Source: Cytidiella melzeri
Taxonomy: Eukaryota; Basidiomycota; Agaricomycetes; Polyporales; Irpicaceae
NCBI GenBank assembly: GCA_022592445.1
Contig: JABYQR010000101.1
Location: 1-64,000 of the forward strand
Direction: 5' to 3'
DNA length: 64,000 nucleotides
Below the pieces are notes generated by a model. It did not search any database. It was given only the letters and a program-made list of their open reading frames with translations, and was not told where the DNA came from. Below, one piece after another: positions 33,311 to 47,643 of this stretch. A program made the translations under genes and the position numbers. Each line of letters starts with the position of its first letter. Position 1 is the stretch's first letter.

Positions 33311-36300
33311 ATGTCGGACTACTCATCGACAGCGCCTTCGCTACGAGGACCGCGGTCGCCTCTGTTCGGCACAGCTACATATTCAAGTCTAACAACGTCT
33401 CAAGGTCCACTATCTCCTTCAAGACGTTCCTCGACCTTGTCATGTGTGTAGTTTTTTGAACATGGGGAGACTATCTGCGTACTCAATGATTGCCTAGACT
33501 CGGACAGCAGAATTTCGTCCAACGATAGCGAAGACGCCTCGACAGACCGTCGCATGCGCAGAATCAACCTTTCACCTGTGCCATCCTCAAGAGAATCCGA
33601 TGGATATAGCTACTCCGAGGAAGACTCTATCGATGAACAAGACGAGGTTGAAGCTGCCTTGACACAAGTGGAGGAAGAGATCGAGGATACACTGCAGGCT
33701 TGGACACGAGACCCCATCACGATAGATCGCGACAGGAGGATATTGAGCACCATTACCGAGCATACCGAAAACAATAACTCGCGGCCAACATCTGGCGTAG
33801 TAGGTGGTCCCAGACCTCTTTCCCAACTCTCCAATCACTCGCGAACTGCACAGTCGAATATTGTCGTAACGCCGACAGGTCATATGCGTTCGACGACCGA
33901 CCCGACAATACGCCCGAACACCCCTGGACGAGGCGTCAGCCATATCATCGCCCAGTTTGAAGCAAAAAAAGCTGCCGGCGATGGAGTCTCACCATTCGCG
34001 CAAGGTCATTCCAGAACAGCGTCAGCACCTGTAGGACCGCGATCTCCAAGCCCATACACGCTCCCAACATCTAGTCAGACGTTGCCTACGCTTTCGACGC
34101 TCACAAGAGACCCTAGCTATACGACGAGCGGATTTGGAAGCACGTCTGGTCATGGTTACAGCTCTCGACCATCGTCTCCTACCAAAAGCCGAGGAGGTTC
34201 TGCTGTGTCTGGTCCGAGACCTCCTCCGAGCGTCGACTCGCGAGTCACACCAGCCTTACACTCTCGAACCCAATCTGAATTTAGCGAGTCCACCGGTGCT
34301 CACTCTAGGACCGGTAGTTTCACAAACACGTTCACAGGGCTGAGTGGAACAGGCTCTGTCACCGAGTCATTAGCAGATACCCCGAGCGCATATAGCTTGC
34401 GACGCCCCCAGACGTCACCTCGTTCGCCTATTACGCAGGTTACCAATATTGTAGCGGCTTGGAAAGGGAAAACGCCAGTGTTGTCGAAGGTTGGGCGAAC
34501 AAGTCTCACCTCGTCGCCTGCACTATCCGACGGTGGCAGACGTCGACGTTCAATCACTCCGAGGACAGTTAGCGCCAAGGCTAGGAGAGTCAGCGACGTA
34601 TCTTCTGATGCGGGTGTTTTGCAAACTCCAATCAGTACTGGGAGCGAGCAGGTCAATGCCACTGCAGTGCTGCCGCCTCCTTTTGACGCTTCAGAGTTCG
34701 GTATTACGGGAGAAGTGAGTAACTTTTGCCTTTTTGATCTTAGCGCTTTACACATTCTCGAATTGATGCTCATGGCCCTTTCGCCCACTTTTCGTTGACT
34801 ATGCTAACATCTTACTTCGTTTTTAGCCTCTCAATATCGGCTTGTTGTGGTACCTCAACGTCCACGCTCCCCTACCCTACCGATGGCAACGGTGCCAAGC
34901 AGTCCTGTACCCTCACATGCTTCTACTTACTTGGATCGCTCCAGGTGGCGGACGAGGCATCGTTACTCTCGATCTCCTGAACTGCACTGAGGTACGGACG
35001 GCCTTATCTCCAACTCATCGCGAAGCGAGGGACGACGTTGGGGCTATTGCTGCCAAGCAGCAGAGTATGCATGCGTCTCGAGGCGCACCAGGTGTACAAC
35101 CTGGGGAGGATGGGCTCGCAGAGACGCTGTCCCCTTTCCATCTCATGTATGGCGATGGCATTGAGCGGTTGGGCACTGAATCACCTAGGGAACGGCTTGC
35201 GTGGGTGAATGCGATTTGGTCAGTACCTCATTTATTGGGATATGTGACGTCCTCGAACTGAGTATGGGCGTGCATTGCAGGGAGGTGTTGGAACGGCCCT
35301 TGACCATCCCGGATCGCTCCTCCACCACTTCTCCTGTAGGCTCGGTTCGAACGATAGGATCATATACCAGCGGCTCCTCATCTCAATCATCGAGCGTCGG
35401 GTCAGCATCCACGAACTATATCTCACCCCTGCATAGTGGTGACATTCTAGATGCTGTCTCCCTGTCGGGAACAAGCTCGTTGTCCCGCAAACCATCGGTG
35501 GCATCCAGTCAGACCCGTGCATTGGATGATAATGCGTTGTCCAATCAGACATACCTACCTCACGCCGATCCACGTGTGATTCCTCCGAGCCGTATGAGTT
35601 CACTTCGCCGGACGAGTTCTCTGACCGATCTAGATGCAGAGTTCGACTCTGCTTTGAGGCGAGCTCGCAATGCAAGACCCGGTCTAGGCTTTGGCCTCAG
35701 TCTTGCTGCAGGTGTTCCTATGGGTGAAGCTCTTCCTGTCACGATTTCAAGCGGTGCTCGTCTTGGTTCGCCGGTATCCTTAACTCCGCCCCCCAGAGAC
35801 CGTTCACGAACTCGGGTTTCAGAGACGGCTAGTAGTGTTTCCGAAGACCCCTTTTTCTCAGCGAGCAGCACTCAGACTCGCACTCCAACATCCAGCTTTT
35901 ATTCCACCTCCTCGTTCACACAAGGGCTGACTACCACGGGAATAGCTACCGACGAGACTATTGTGCTCATTGGATCGTCTACGGCTAGTCAAGCAGGCTC
36001 GCGAGCTATCGCCTCGCCAACGTCATACCGCGATACTGCCTCTCCATCCTTGCTCACTGCATCTCAGAATGTGACTATGACTGCGTCAACGACCGTCTCC
36101 CCAACCAGAAATGGCCTCACACGGTCGCGCGAAGTGCGCAGACGTGCGGCTACTATTACAAGGACGCCCACCACGTCGTATCTTAGTGGAACGGAGGAAT
36201 CATCGGATAAGGAAAATGCCGCTAGCTATTCGGGGACACGCTTTTCGACTGACGAGTATCCTTCCGAGTTCAGCACCTTGGACACTCTTACGCGCACAGA

Positions 36301-39300
36301 AGTCGATTCCTACTATAGTAGTGAGGATTGGACACGCAGCGGAACACCAACACCTTCTACTGTATCGTCTAGTCGTCCGACTAGCCACTTCAACACCTCG
36401 GAATCAGATGTCCCGCCGCCTTCATCTTCCCGTACATCCGAATACTATAGTGCCAAGAGCCCGACTATCTCGCTCTCGTCAATCCCCACAATCCCGTCAG
36501 AGAGCGACTTTGAGACTGCGGAGATATGCTCTGCACCTTCGGACTACGTGACTGTGGATGTTTGTCGCACGGGGTCGGTGACAGACTTTGAAACGGCTGA
36601 GATCTGCTCTACGGTACCGGCATCGGACTTTGTCACTTGTGAAGTGTGCGCGTCAGACGTATCCACTGAGTACGGAACTGCAAGATGTCACTGTGCTACG
36701 AAAGCAGAAGAAGTGTCTTTGGAAACGATCGAGTTGACAGAGGAGAGGGAAGACGACGCTGCTAGCGTGAAGACGCCGTCGGTGGTGCCTACAATACCTT
36801 CACCATCATACGCATCTAGTGAGCTCGGGGAGGAAGTGCGACCCGAGGATATCCCCCTCCCACCAACGAATTATAGTCCTTCGTTGGCCTCAACTGAGTC
36901 ACTGTCCTATCTCGAGCTTCCTCCAGTACCACCAAAGTCACCTCCGACACCAACTCAGTCTTTGACCTCGTCGCCGTCCTTGCCTCTTCCTTCTCCTTTA
37001 AGCGAGCCATTGGAGCCTCCTCGACAACACACGCTGTCAACGATATCAAGTCCTACAGAATCCTCCATTACGCCGACTACAAGCTCTGAACCGTCTCTGA
37101 CCGTTCCTTCTACATTAGAACAGCCGAGCGCGTCCAGTCCAACTATCCCAGAATCGATCTGGGCGCCTGAAACGGATCGTTCGTATGAGTCGTCTGTTCT
37201 TCGCGCATCGCCATCAACGCGAAGTATTGCTGTACCCGAAGGACAGGACTTTTCATTCGAAACCTCAATCTTCAGACCGACTTCTGTGGTCACATCAGGC
37301 GAAGTGTCGTTGGTAACCCCGGTTTCCCAGCTCTCGCTCACCCCGTCTGTGACCGCTCCTACCACAAGATCTTCGACTCTGACAGTACCATCCACGCCAA
37401 CGCTGCCTCCAAGTGTACCGTCACCGACGCCTGTGTCATCTGAGCGCTCGCCTACTCCCACATCAAAAACACCATCTGAAGTCTCGACTCCTACTACACC
37501 TTCTCTCAGCTCCTCGATATTCGCTCCCTCGCCGTTAAACCTGCCTTCGTCGCCTGCGCCATCAACGGCAACGTCGTTGCTGTCAACACGCCCACCGTCC
37601 CCGGAACGCTCGGTATGCTTGTATCATCGAGGGGTGGTGTGTCACTAACCTCCAGTTATTTTCAGCCGCCGCCAATGATAATTCCTATGCCTCCATCTCC
37701 TTCTCCATCAACTCCATCTGCATCTATTGTAGTGAGCGTCAGCACCCCTCAGGGAAGCACGCCGTCAATCCACTCTGCGCTAGAAACTGAACTGAGAACC
37801 ACCGTTGAAGAGCCAGGTCAGATATGGACAAACGACATGAACAGGCTCCTGGAGAGACTGGACACCATGGATCACGCGAGAGGCGCAGAGAATGCTGAAA
37901 TGCATGACGATGTGAGGCAAATCAGGGACCTCCTTGCTGGCCTCAAGGACGATTTGGCCAGGCGCGAAGAGGTGCCCCCTCAATCAGATAGGTCCGTCGG
38001 CGGAGAAAGCCCGCTGGAAAGACCACTGCAAGCACCTCCATCGGCACCAGTTACACCTCCTTCACAACAGATTCATGATGTTCCTTCAACACCGACGCCG
38101 AAACCTCGAGCACAGCCTATCATTGAGCTCAGCCCGCCCAGAGTCCGTTCTGCATCCCCTGACACCCTGTCAGACACCATCTCCTTCCTTTCGTCACATC
38201 ACTCGGACGAGTTCAGTCTTATGGAGTCCGAAACATATCCAATCCGACAGACTTCTCCCTCATGGTCAAGCGAGGAATCAGAGTCCACGGTCTCTTCGCC
38301 TACGTCATCAATATCGTTACGCCCTAGAAGCGAGTTTAGTATAGCACGGGAGTCAACGCCAAGTCTGGTCTCCGACGAGATTGCTACGCCACCGCCTCCT
38401 TCTCCGACGCCATCGTCTTCATCTAGCATTACCGCTCGCCCCGTACCACCGATCAATCTGGGCGACTTACGGGACATCCTCGACAATGTGCTTGGTGGTG
38501 TATCCGATTTGCGGGAGAATCAAGATGCTACCAATCGCGCCATTAACGACTTGAGACAGCGACCGGAAGGACATTTGCCTGAGGTGGCTGACAGACTTGC
38601 GAGGCTCGAAGCCCTCCTTGGAAATGTTCTGAATCGCCTACCTGCTCCTGATGCCACTCGCACCGCTCCTCAGCCTCAGCCGCCTCAAGAAAGAGATGAT
38701 GGATCTGAATCTCTGTACACTACATCAGATAGCTCGACCATTTTCCGCACAGTACGGGACTTCTTGGATCGCAGTCGCAGGGAACCTCGTACAATTCAAG
38801 TCCCCACTCCCGTCAGAGCAGGCCCGTCTTTCGATGAACAGCTAGCAGAGCTCATCGCGACCACACACCCAGTTGAGGGACTTGGCGTGCAACAACCACC
38901 GCCTCTTGTCCCCCTCATCTACCGGCCTGGCCCAAGACTTGGGAGACCCCGCAGTGCAAGTCCGACCTTTGAATCAGACCTACCTCCCCGTCCTGGAACT
39001 TTCCCTCAAACGGAACGTGTAATCTTTGAACGGCGACCAGCTGCGCCTCTAAGGCCGATCCTCCGTCCTTCAGCGCCTGCGGCTCCTGAGGGGGTTCCTT
39101 CTGCTGAGCTCGATGTTCCGTACACTCCAGCTACTGCATCGCAAGCGTTGCAGGATACTGGTCCTGGGCGTCGTCCTGAGAGTGGCCCTGACATCGATTT
39201 CGAGCAGCAAGTACGAGACCGACGACGGCGACGGCTTGGTCAGGATGGTATTTATTATCCTGGTCAAAGCGGGGTAAGTCCACGGGCACCCTTTGTCATG

Positions 39301-42300
39301 CTTTGATCTAATGAAGTTCTAGCGAGCTCCTTCCGCTCCGCCTTCCTTGGGACAGGGAGTTGAGCCACCGCCAGGCCAAAGTTGGTATCACGGTAGACCA
39401 CCACCAGCACCTACAGTATGTACCAATTGCGCATGATCGGATGTATGCCGTTGACTAATCCTCAACAGGGACAAACACCTGGAGCATCAGCAATACCACC
39501 TCCTGGAATGTTTGCCAACATTCCAGTAGGTCGAGACGCAGCACAAGTAGGCATAGCAGTCTTTTTGTCCCATTATATCGCTCATCTTCATCTCTATCAC
39601 AGGCCGTCATACAGCTACCTGGTGTCGAGGATATCATTGCGTTGCTGAGAGTGAGATGACGAGGACTCTCACAGAAATATCGTGCTAACATTATTTATAG
39701 GAAAACCGCATGGCTCAAGTCGCAACAATCGAGCAGCAGCGTGAGATCATGCGTTACATGAGAGGACTGAACGAATGGCTGGAACGAGATGTCCATGATC
39801 GCCAAGAAGAGATTCGCGCTGTCACCTCTCGGGTCGATCAGTTGCGTGATCTGCTGATGCAGGGTTTGCCTCGACCAGGTGAAGGTGAGTAAATCCTGCT
39901 GACGTTCGAGGAAGAACTGGGCCTCACCAATATCCAGCTCCTATGACTTCAGTCGGACAGGATGGACCACCTGTTCCTCCTCCTCCCATCATATTCCCTC
40001 CCGGAACTACTCAAGCAGCCCCTCCATCAGCTCCTCCCTTTGGGCCTGGAATGCCTGAGCCTAGAATACCAGTGATACCTGAGCATCCTGGTAGTCAGCT
40101 TCCGCCTGGCTTTATACCTGGTTCGAATGTGGTTCCGCCCTTCTATGAACGGCTTACGCCTTCACCAAGTTTTACGCCTGTCATTCCTGACCGTCCGCAG
40201 GATCATCGACCGCATGTCCCGGTTATCCCGAACATGCCATATTCGGACACAGGCCCTTATGTAGCTACTCCGTTCAGACATCAGCGACCTATGGAGGAAG
40301 ATTACGAGGATGCTGTAGTTCCGCCACGTCCAAGTCCGCCGCGTCGGGAGAGCTATTCGCCAACGCGAACAAGTCAGTCATCGGATCTTTACACCGATGG
40401 GCAGGAGCCTCTTCCTCGCCCTCCTCCAGGAATGCAGATGCCAATGTCAATGCAGGAACCCTCTATTGTCCAGCTTCCTCCCTCGCGTCCCACGCCTCCG
40501 AGCGTTACTGGTTCTAGTGATACAGAGCAGCATGTCGATGTTCGGATTCACCCACCCTCGCCTCCGGTGGCCCATATTCCTGCGCCAGGCGAGACGCAGA
40601 CACATCCGATGGAGGGTACTGCGCCACATTACATAGTTGCTCCTCAAGGAACACAGCAGTTTGGCGAGAGTGGTATGCAGCAGCCGGCTATTGTCATACA
40701 ACCGCCTACGGGTGGGATGCAAGGTTTCTCGCAAGTACCCACCTCTATGTCCGAGGAACCACCTCGTGTTATAAGAACGGGCGAGCCTCATACACAACCC
40801 CCGGTCACATTCATCGTTGGCTCGAGGCATTCTGATGAGCGATCGCCTTCGAGGATGGAGTACGACGCCTCCAGGCCCTCGAGATCGCGAAGAAGCCGTT
40901 CAAGGTCGCGCACACCATCTTCTTCCCGACACGAACGTTTTGAAATTGCTCCGTCCCCTCAGCCTGCTATCGTGATACAACCTCCATATGCAGCCGGCCA
41001 AATGCCGATGCCAGGTCCGGGAGCTCCACCGTCCGGTCCTATCTTCATGCAACCTGGTACACACACTGGCGCAGAGTCTCCACCGATCATCGTTCACACA
41101 AGAACTCATCGTACCAGTCGTAGTCCCAGCTATCGTGAATATTCTGAATCACCTTCTGGCAGACGCCGTCGAAGACGTACAGACTCGGAAGCTGGCCGTC
41201 CTTACTCTGGAGACTATTCACCTTCTAGCAGACGCCGTCGAAGGCCTACAGAATCAGAAGCCGATCGTCCTCGATCTCGTTCGCCTGAGACTCATCGCCG
41301 CTATCGTTCTCATTCGCGGTCACCAACTCGCTATCACCATGTCGAATCTGAAGGCCCTCGTCATGACCCTACGAGCGTCGTAAGAACGCATACGCGGGAA
41401 CGCTCGCGCTCTGATCCTCGTTCTCGTTCTCGTTCTCCCTCTCGTCAGGTCCCGGTAGTCATACAACCCTCAGGTCATATCCAGCAGCCAATACTGGTTC
41501 CTCAATCAGACCGGCGCAGAAGCCGATCCAGGTCTCCTCACACCGCGCCACCGTTTGTTGCCCATGCTAGAAGCTCTGATAGACCAGGTCAACCCATTAT
41601 TATTCGAACAGAGCGGCCAGGGAGTGTTGAAGGTGACCGCGGCCACAGGCATTCAAGGTCTCCATATTCCCGTAGACGTTCAAGATCTCCAGGGGGCACG
41701 CGTTTTTTCTCGCGTTCAAGACGTTCTCGTTCTCGTTCTCCGACCAGAACCCATCGTGTATCTAGATCGCCTACAAGACATTCCTATTCACCGGCTAGGA
41801 CTCACAGTGTATCCAGATCACCGACACGACATTCTCGCTCGCGAACTACAAGACGGTCTCGTTCACCAGTCCACCGCGTATCCAGGTCGCCTACAAGGCA
41901 CTCTCGTTCGCGAATTACAAGACGCTCTCGTTCACCCGCTCATCGAGTCTCTCGTTCGCCTACGAGGCATGACTACCCACGGTCAGTGATTGGAAGGCGT
42001 CGCAGTTCTCGTTCGCCTACACAGCGTGCCCATTCCGGACACATGTCGCCTACTAGCCGTGACTACTCGAGCTCACCAACAAGAAGGCGTCGTGTGGCTA
42101 GATCGTCCTCCCAGCACGATGAATCCCGCTCTCCTACTAGAAGAGGGTCTCCTAGCAGGCGTCCAGCGATGGTCGAAGACGATCGTGGCCATCCATCCTC
42201 CAGAAGGAGTCCCATTCGGCGGACGCATACCGAACGTTCTAGAAGTCCAGTCACTCATCGTGTTGCTAGATCAAGAACACCACCGCTACAGCTTGGAAGC

Positions 42301-45300
42301 ACAGGGCGTTCTCCGCGAGTTATTCGGACGCAAGGAACATACCGGTCTCGCTCGCCAACTCTTGTCGGTACTCAAGTGGAGCCTATCAGGCTTCAGGTTG
42401 GCTCTTCTACTCGGTCTCCAGGCTACGAAGATCCTACTCGCCGCATCCATAGGAGCCCTACAGACTATTCGGAGCACGAAGAACCACATGGTCGTCGTCT
42501 AGCTCGCCGGCCGGGTTCGCGGAGCCCCTCTCCCAGGAGACGCGAGTCAGAGATTCTTCCCGTTCGACCTCCGTCCCGGATCCGCACGCACCCAGCAAGG
42601 GGAGGACCTCCAACGGTGATTACCCTTCCTGGCGATAGAACACACACCCCGCCTAGCAGCCCATCGCCTCGAATTATACAGGTGCCGTCTTCTCCACGCC
42701 CACGTCGTGGACGGGATCGCATCCCAAGTGATGGTAAGTTACTCAAAGACTGCGATCCTACAGGGTGCTGAACCATATGCGCAGTCACGCATCGGCCATA
42801 CTCCAGATCAGTAGAGCGTACCCCTGCAGCAGGTAGAATAGTGACATTCATCTTCTAAACTCGTTCTAACGCATGAAGTAGGACCTATTCGAGATTCGTC
42901 ACCTCACAGTCAAGGTATGTATTAGCCATTCAATTCCAAATGTCTGGTGACCAAAATCGGATTTTGCCCGCAGTTTCAGAACTCGAACATGCCTTCAGCG
43001 TGGACGAACCCATTGGTATGTGACGATGTGCTACAACGTCATAGAGACTAAAGAACTGTCCGATAGCTCCATCGCGTCGTGTGCCCTCCTCTCGTCGACG
43101 CGTTTCTCCCACTGCAGACCTTCGTGACCAGTTACGGCCAGCACGCCCTGATGTCCCTGTCATTCCATATATACCTTCGGTATCTCGCGTGGAAGAGCCA
43201 CAGGTCTCAGTACCTGCTTCACATGGGGTGCCGAGCGAGAGGCTAACTTCACAGTCAGCAAGTCCTGTTCCTGTTCCAGCGCCGATTCCAAGCGAACAAG
43301 ATCCGAGGACTGTGCCAACGACTCATATTCGTACGGGCCATTCTCCTAGCAGCCATGTCCCCGCGGCAGTGCTCCCTCCAAGTCCTCCTCATGCGCCTGT
43401 GATGATTGTTCCATCTCATACTTATTCTGGACCACACGACCTAGATTACGCTGATGCGGAGAGAGAGAGAGCAGAGAGGTTTGAACAAGCGCAGATGCAA
43501 ATTGGCCAACACTTGCAAGCTGCAGAAGAGGCCGAGGAACAACGTGAGCGGGACTTCCGGGAGAATGAAGAAGCTAGGCAGAGAATTTTTGAGGAGAACG
43601 AGGCTAGACGTCAACAAGAGCTTCAGCACCACCAAGATGAATATCTTCGACAGATAGATGACCGCGTAGAAGATCGCCTAGCTGGCTTGCCTACAGTGAC
43701 CCCGCTACCAGTGCCGCCTCCACACGAAGGTCCTGCCCCCTACGCCCCTTCCGGCATGAGCTTGCCCTCTCGTCGATCGTCTATTTCAGCGTCGATTGCG
43801 CCCTCGCGATTAGAGGCTGATCAAGGACTTCCGGTAATGCCACCACCAAGCTCACCGGAAGCACATATCGAGGACATGGGAGACGTCCACAGTATTGCTC
43901 AAAGTTTACACCACTCTGTCCTCGATGCAGCGTCTAGGCACTCTCAAGATATGCTTGAAACTCTGCGGCTCGAGCGTGAGGAGATGCATAGGCAACTCGA
44001 TGAAGAGAGGCTAGAACGAGAGCGACGCCAGGCCGAGCTTGCTGCTGTCCGCGATCAGCGGGAGAGTGATCTCATGGAGAGGATCAGACACCTTGAGGAT
44101 CGATTGGCCGCAACGGAGTCAGCGCATGAGCAAACCAAGGCGGATCTAGAACAAGAGCGACAAGTCCGTATAACTGAGGAGACGGAAAGGCGAGAGGCAG
44201 AGCGTGACGAAGATCGGCAACGAGCCGAAGATGCTGCATTACAGCTTTCCGAACTGACTAACGTTGCAACTGCAACTCGTGATGAGCTTGCGAGGAAACG
44301 GGAAGTATCCGATGAACGCTGGGCCACGAAAGAGGTCTGGAAGGAGCAGAAGGACAGAGACGTGTCGGACATGAAGGATATGCTATCCAACATGCAGCGT
44401 ATGTTTGAAGATTGTGAACGTAGACGTGAAGAAGAGAGGGCCGCTGAAGCTGGGAAGCCGAGTACGCGTCGAGGTCAAATTGTACACGTGCAGTATACTA
44501 ACTTTCATCCTAGGTATCGAGTCAGTCCTGCAGGAGCTGAAGAACGAAAATGCAACGCTCAGACAACTATTCGCTGAACTCGCTGAGGGTGAGTTCCACT
44601 AGGATTCTTGATCTCTGCCGCTAAGCATTTTTAGGTCTTCGAGCGGACAGCCAGCGCCATCTCGAGGAGATCTTGGGAGCAGTTAGATCCACTGCCCAAG
44701 AGCAAGTTCCATTCAATATTTCAGGGGTACGTAGCGTCGCAATGCAATCATCAAGGGAACGGCCACTGACATTGCGACCCCATAGTACTTGGATGAGTTT
44801 AGCAAGACGCTGGCTAAGGAGGTTCGACAACTTCTCACAGAAGTGAATGAACTAGTGGAGAACAAGACTCGTTTGCAATTGTGAGTGAACCTGTCAAATA
44901 TCAGTGTCAAAAGCTGATTTCATGCCTAGCGAGATCGCAACGCTTATGGAGTTCAAGGCAAAGTACGAGCCCGGCGGATTCTTTTGGTAAAACTCTCATG
45001 TATACTGCTGAGCAATTCTAACCAGAGTTGCGCACACAGGAAACAAGGATCTCAAATGCCTGTACCAATGCCAGCTGAAGCGCCACCTCCGGAAGCACCC
45101 CCGGCACCTCCCACAGAACCAGTGCAAGCTCCACCTGCTTGGCGAACCATGCGTCCCAGGAGAGGTCGGAGGCCTCGGGAGCAGGCTGCTGCTCCCGCTC
45201 CTGCTGCTCCTATGGCGCCGCCGCCGCCTCCGATGGCACCTCAACATATGGCACCACAGTCGATGATGCAGATGGACCCCGCTCGATCGTGGGTGGCCTG

Positions 45301-45490
45301 GCAACGTATGTACAAAGCTGTTAGCGTCTCCCATGGACGCCTTGCTAACGATTTATATACAGCATCCCACACGTATATACCTTCACCTTCCTCCGAACTG
45401 GTGGAGCCTCAACCAGCTCCGCCGCCAGTGGATACTCGTCCCGCAGGGCTTTTTGGTCCTCGCACCCCACGCGAATCGATGTACGAATGA
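33311..45490 (+). CDS. Giant PH-domain protein with RS-rich tract and coiled coil
   Basis: Twenty exons close in phase to give about 3,703 residues: 33311-33443, 33498-34714, 34827-35218, 35281-37612, 37666-39273, 39323-39415, 39469-39546, 39603-39650, 39701-39884, 39938-42733, 42785-42832, 42882-42914, 42974-43015, 43067-44461, 44514-44588, 44635-44726, 44786-44880, 44930-44986, 45040-45305, 45363-45490. The Ser-rich N-terminus leads to a PH domain (about 450-580: PLPYRWQRCQAVLYPHMLLL, ending RLAWVNAIWEVL). Then come some 1,400 residues rich in Ser, Thr and Pro, a short helical part, an RS-rich tract (about 2,415-2,900), an alpha-helical coiled coil rich in Glu and Arg (about 3,125-3,570) and a Pro/Ala-rich tail. 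PH domains bind phosphoinositides or proteins, so a cortical scaffold is plausible. Cell role unknown; it could in principle be two genes, but no junction suggests that. Confidence 0.82.
36500..36700 (+). repeat. Degenerate Cys-containing peptide repeats in the PH protein
   Basis: The coding sequence repeats a unit of about 16-23 residues: SDFETAEICSAP, SDYVTVDVCRTG, TDFETAEICSTV, SDFVTCEVCASD, and STEYGTARCHC. Each has an acidic-aromatic start and a cysteine at the end, an unusual cysteine cluster in an otherwise Cys-poor protein. Confidence 0.75.
41740..41970 (+). repeat. Tandem repeats encoding SRSPTR units
   Basis: Within exon 10 of the PH gene the DNA repeats a block coding for VSRSPTRHSRSRTTRRSR-like units several times, inside a longer RS-rich stretch (about 41100-42540) of RSRSPxR, RRSRSP and RRRR motifs. 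Such tracts are usually SR-kinase targets and mediate protein-protein contacts. Confidence 0.8.
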
Positions 45491-46037
45491 GACGGAAGAC
45501 TTGGAGTAGCTTCACGCACTTGGTACCCACAAACGGACTCACGCTCACGCTCTCGATGAAATCTTACAAGATACTGATTGATATGACTATAATGAAGCGC
45601 ATACGGACTCACTCACTACACTCTTGCGCTGTGCTGCGATGTTCTCATGATTTTATAATCTGTTATTTTGGCGATCTTGGACAATGTATTGCTACCTAAT
45701 CTTGTTCACACTGTACTTCGCTATTGTGCTATATATTGTCTTTCACGTGTCATCACGCCGAATTTCCCGTAACGCCTACCTACGCCGAGTTCCTTGTTTC
45801 ATCAGTTCCTCTTACTCAAAAGTAAAGTGGAATTTATAAGATACAGCCAGCCTGCTGTAGCTATCGGCCTTTGTTTGCTATTGTTTGAAACGCAAGTCTG
45901 AGAGTTGCCATTTTGGGCGCCAGCCGGTCACACCAACCGCGTCTCTGCTCTGTCTTACGCCATAGTTTCACAGTTCAACGCGTCGACTCTTTGAATCCTT
46001 TTCCATTTTCCTCACATCTCCCTTTCAATTTGCGGCC
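45491..46037. other. Intergenic region
   Basis: 547 bp between the PH gene stop and the Rsc6/Swp73 start. Nothing specific seen. Confidence 0.55.
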
Positions 46038-47643
46038 ATGGATATGCAGAAGCCAGCGAAGCGTCGCAAGCTCACCGACAAGAATGTTCCGAACGCCATT
46101 TTGCAATCACCCGAGTTCTCAGTCGACTCTCAGATGTACCAAGACCTGCTCAATATGGAGAAGAAGCTTGACTGGACAATGACAAGAAAGCGTGTTGAAG
46201 TTCAGGACACGTTAGGGAGGCCAATGTCGGTGAGCATAGCGTTCTTTCAGTTTGATAGGAAAGTGTAGATGTATTGACAACTTGCCTCTGTACAGACCAC
46301 TCGCACTTTACGTATATTTCTCAGCCACACAGTCTCTGGTCAACCGTGGCAACAAGGAGACGCGTTGCCGCCTGATGGGACTGTCAACGTCGAGACGGGG
46401 GAGGGAATACCTGCATTTCAGTTCAAGGTGGAAGGTCGACTGCTAGAGGTGACTTATCAACTTTTGGCATGGTATCACTGGTCACTCACAACTAGCTCAG
46501 ATACCTAACCAGAGGGCGAAGGACCGCGTTCCACCGCGTAAATTTTCTACGCTAGTGAAGCAACTGACTGTTGAACTTGATCGAGACCCTGTCCAGTACC
46601 CAGACAGTAATACGGTCGAGGTACGTGCCATATACTACGCATCTATGTTGTTGAGATACAAGTTCCATACAGTGGATACGTTCCTCTCAAAACTATGCTC
46701 CTTTGGATGGGTTCTCAGTGAAGAGACGAGGAGATAGTCTGACTAGGGTCAGAGTGATCATACATCTTGAACAGCATCCAGAGCATTTCAAGGTACATCC
46801 AGAGCTCGGTCAGTGCTAAGTCTCAGTCGCACGTACCATATTCTCTCGCTGACTTGTATCATGGCTCAGGTAATATTCTCGGCATCAAGGAGGATACCCG
46901 CACAGGTATCATCCAAGCCGTGTGGAACTACATCAAACTACAAGACCTGCAGGACAAGGTTGATCGACGAACTATTCGTCCAGATGTAGCACTACGCAAT
47001 GTACGACTTTCTCCCTTTGACAGACCTGACTTGCAGCGTTCTGACGAAACACATCGACTGATAGATATTCGGCTCTGAACCTTTCCCATTCCGCCTTATT
47101 CCCGAGCGTGTCAACCGCTTCCTCATGCGTGCCGACCCTATCGTTCTTCACTACACTCTCGATCCCAGCCAGCCACCGCCCGACAAGCCGGCAGCGTACG
47201 ACGTCGAGATAAGAGTAGAGGATACATCACTCAAAAGCCGGATGAGCCACGTCGTGATGAACATGGCACCAGAGTCTGCAAAGGAGCTTACAAAATTGGA
47301 TGACGAGGTATGCTCCTGCTCTTTGTCGTATCTGGGTTGTCACTGACTAATGTCGTGTCGCTCACAGATCTCGTTACACGTCCAATCTCTCCAAAACTCC
47401 CACCTCAAACGGACCTTCCTCCAATCCTTCGCCTCGAACCCAAGAGACTTCATTCAAACCTGGCTAGAGTCTCAATCGCGCGACTTGGAGACGTCCCTGG
47501 GTAGCGGTCCTAGCGAGGGCGCAACGCTCAGACAGGACGATCTGCGTCGAAGCGAGTTTTTCAGGCTACCGTGGGTCGAGGAGGCAGTCGCGATTCAGGA
47601 GGGTATGCGCCTTGCTGCGAAGGCAGGACTGGTGCAGCAGTGA
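46038..47643 (+). CDS. RSC6: SWI/SNF or RSC complex subunit Rsc6/Swp73 (SMARCD)
   Basis: This is a core subunit of ATP-dependent chromatin remodelling complexes in the nucleus. Seven exons (46038-46229, 46296-46448, 46501-46620, 46673-46808, 46870-47000, 47065-47307, 47368-47643) give 416 residues. The conserved N-terminal half reads FLSHTVSGQPWQ and PPRKFSTLVKQLTVELDRD. The SWIB domain spans about 190-280 with FKVHPELGNILGIKEDTRTG and IIQAVWNYIKLQDLQDKVDRR. The C-terminal half has SLQNSHLKRTFLQSFASNPR, then LGSGPSEGATLRQDDLRRSEFF and WVEEAV, all as in the family. No lesion is seen. Yeast Rsc6 and Swp73 are paralogues and this sequence alone does not choose between them. Confidence 0.93.

Noticed and set aside
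36955..37461. 168-codon minus-strand frame
   Set aside because: Antisense of a Ser/Thr/Pro-rich part of the PH gene; composition explains the open frame.
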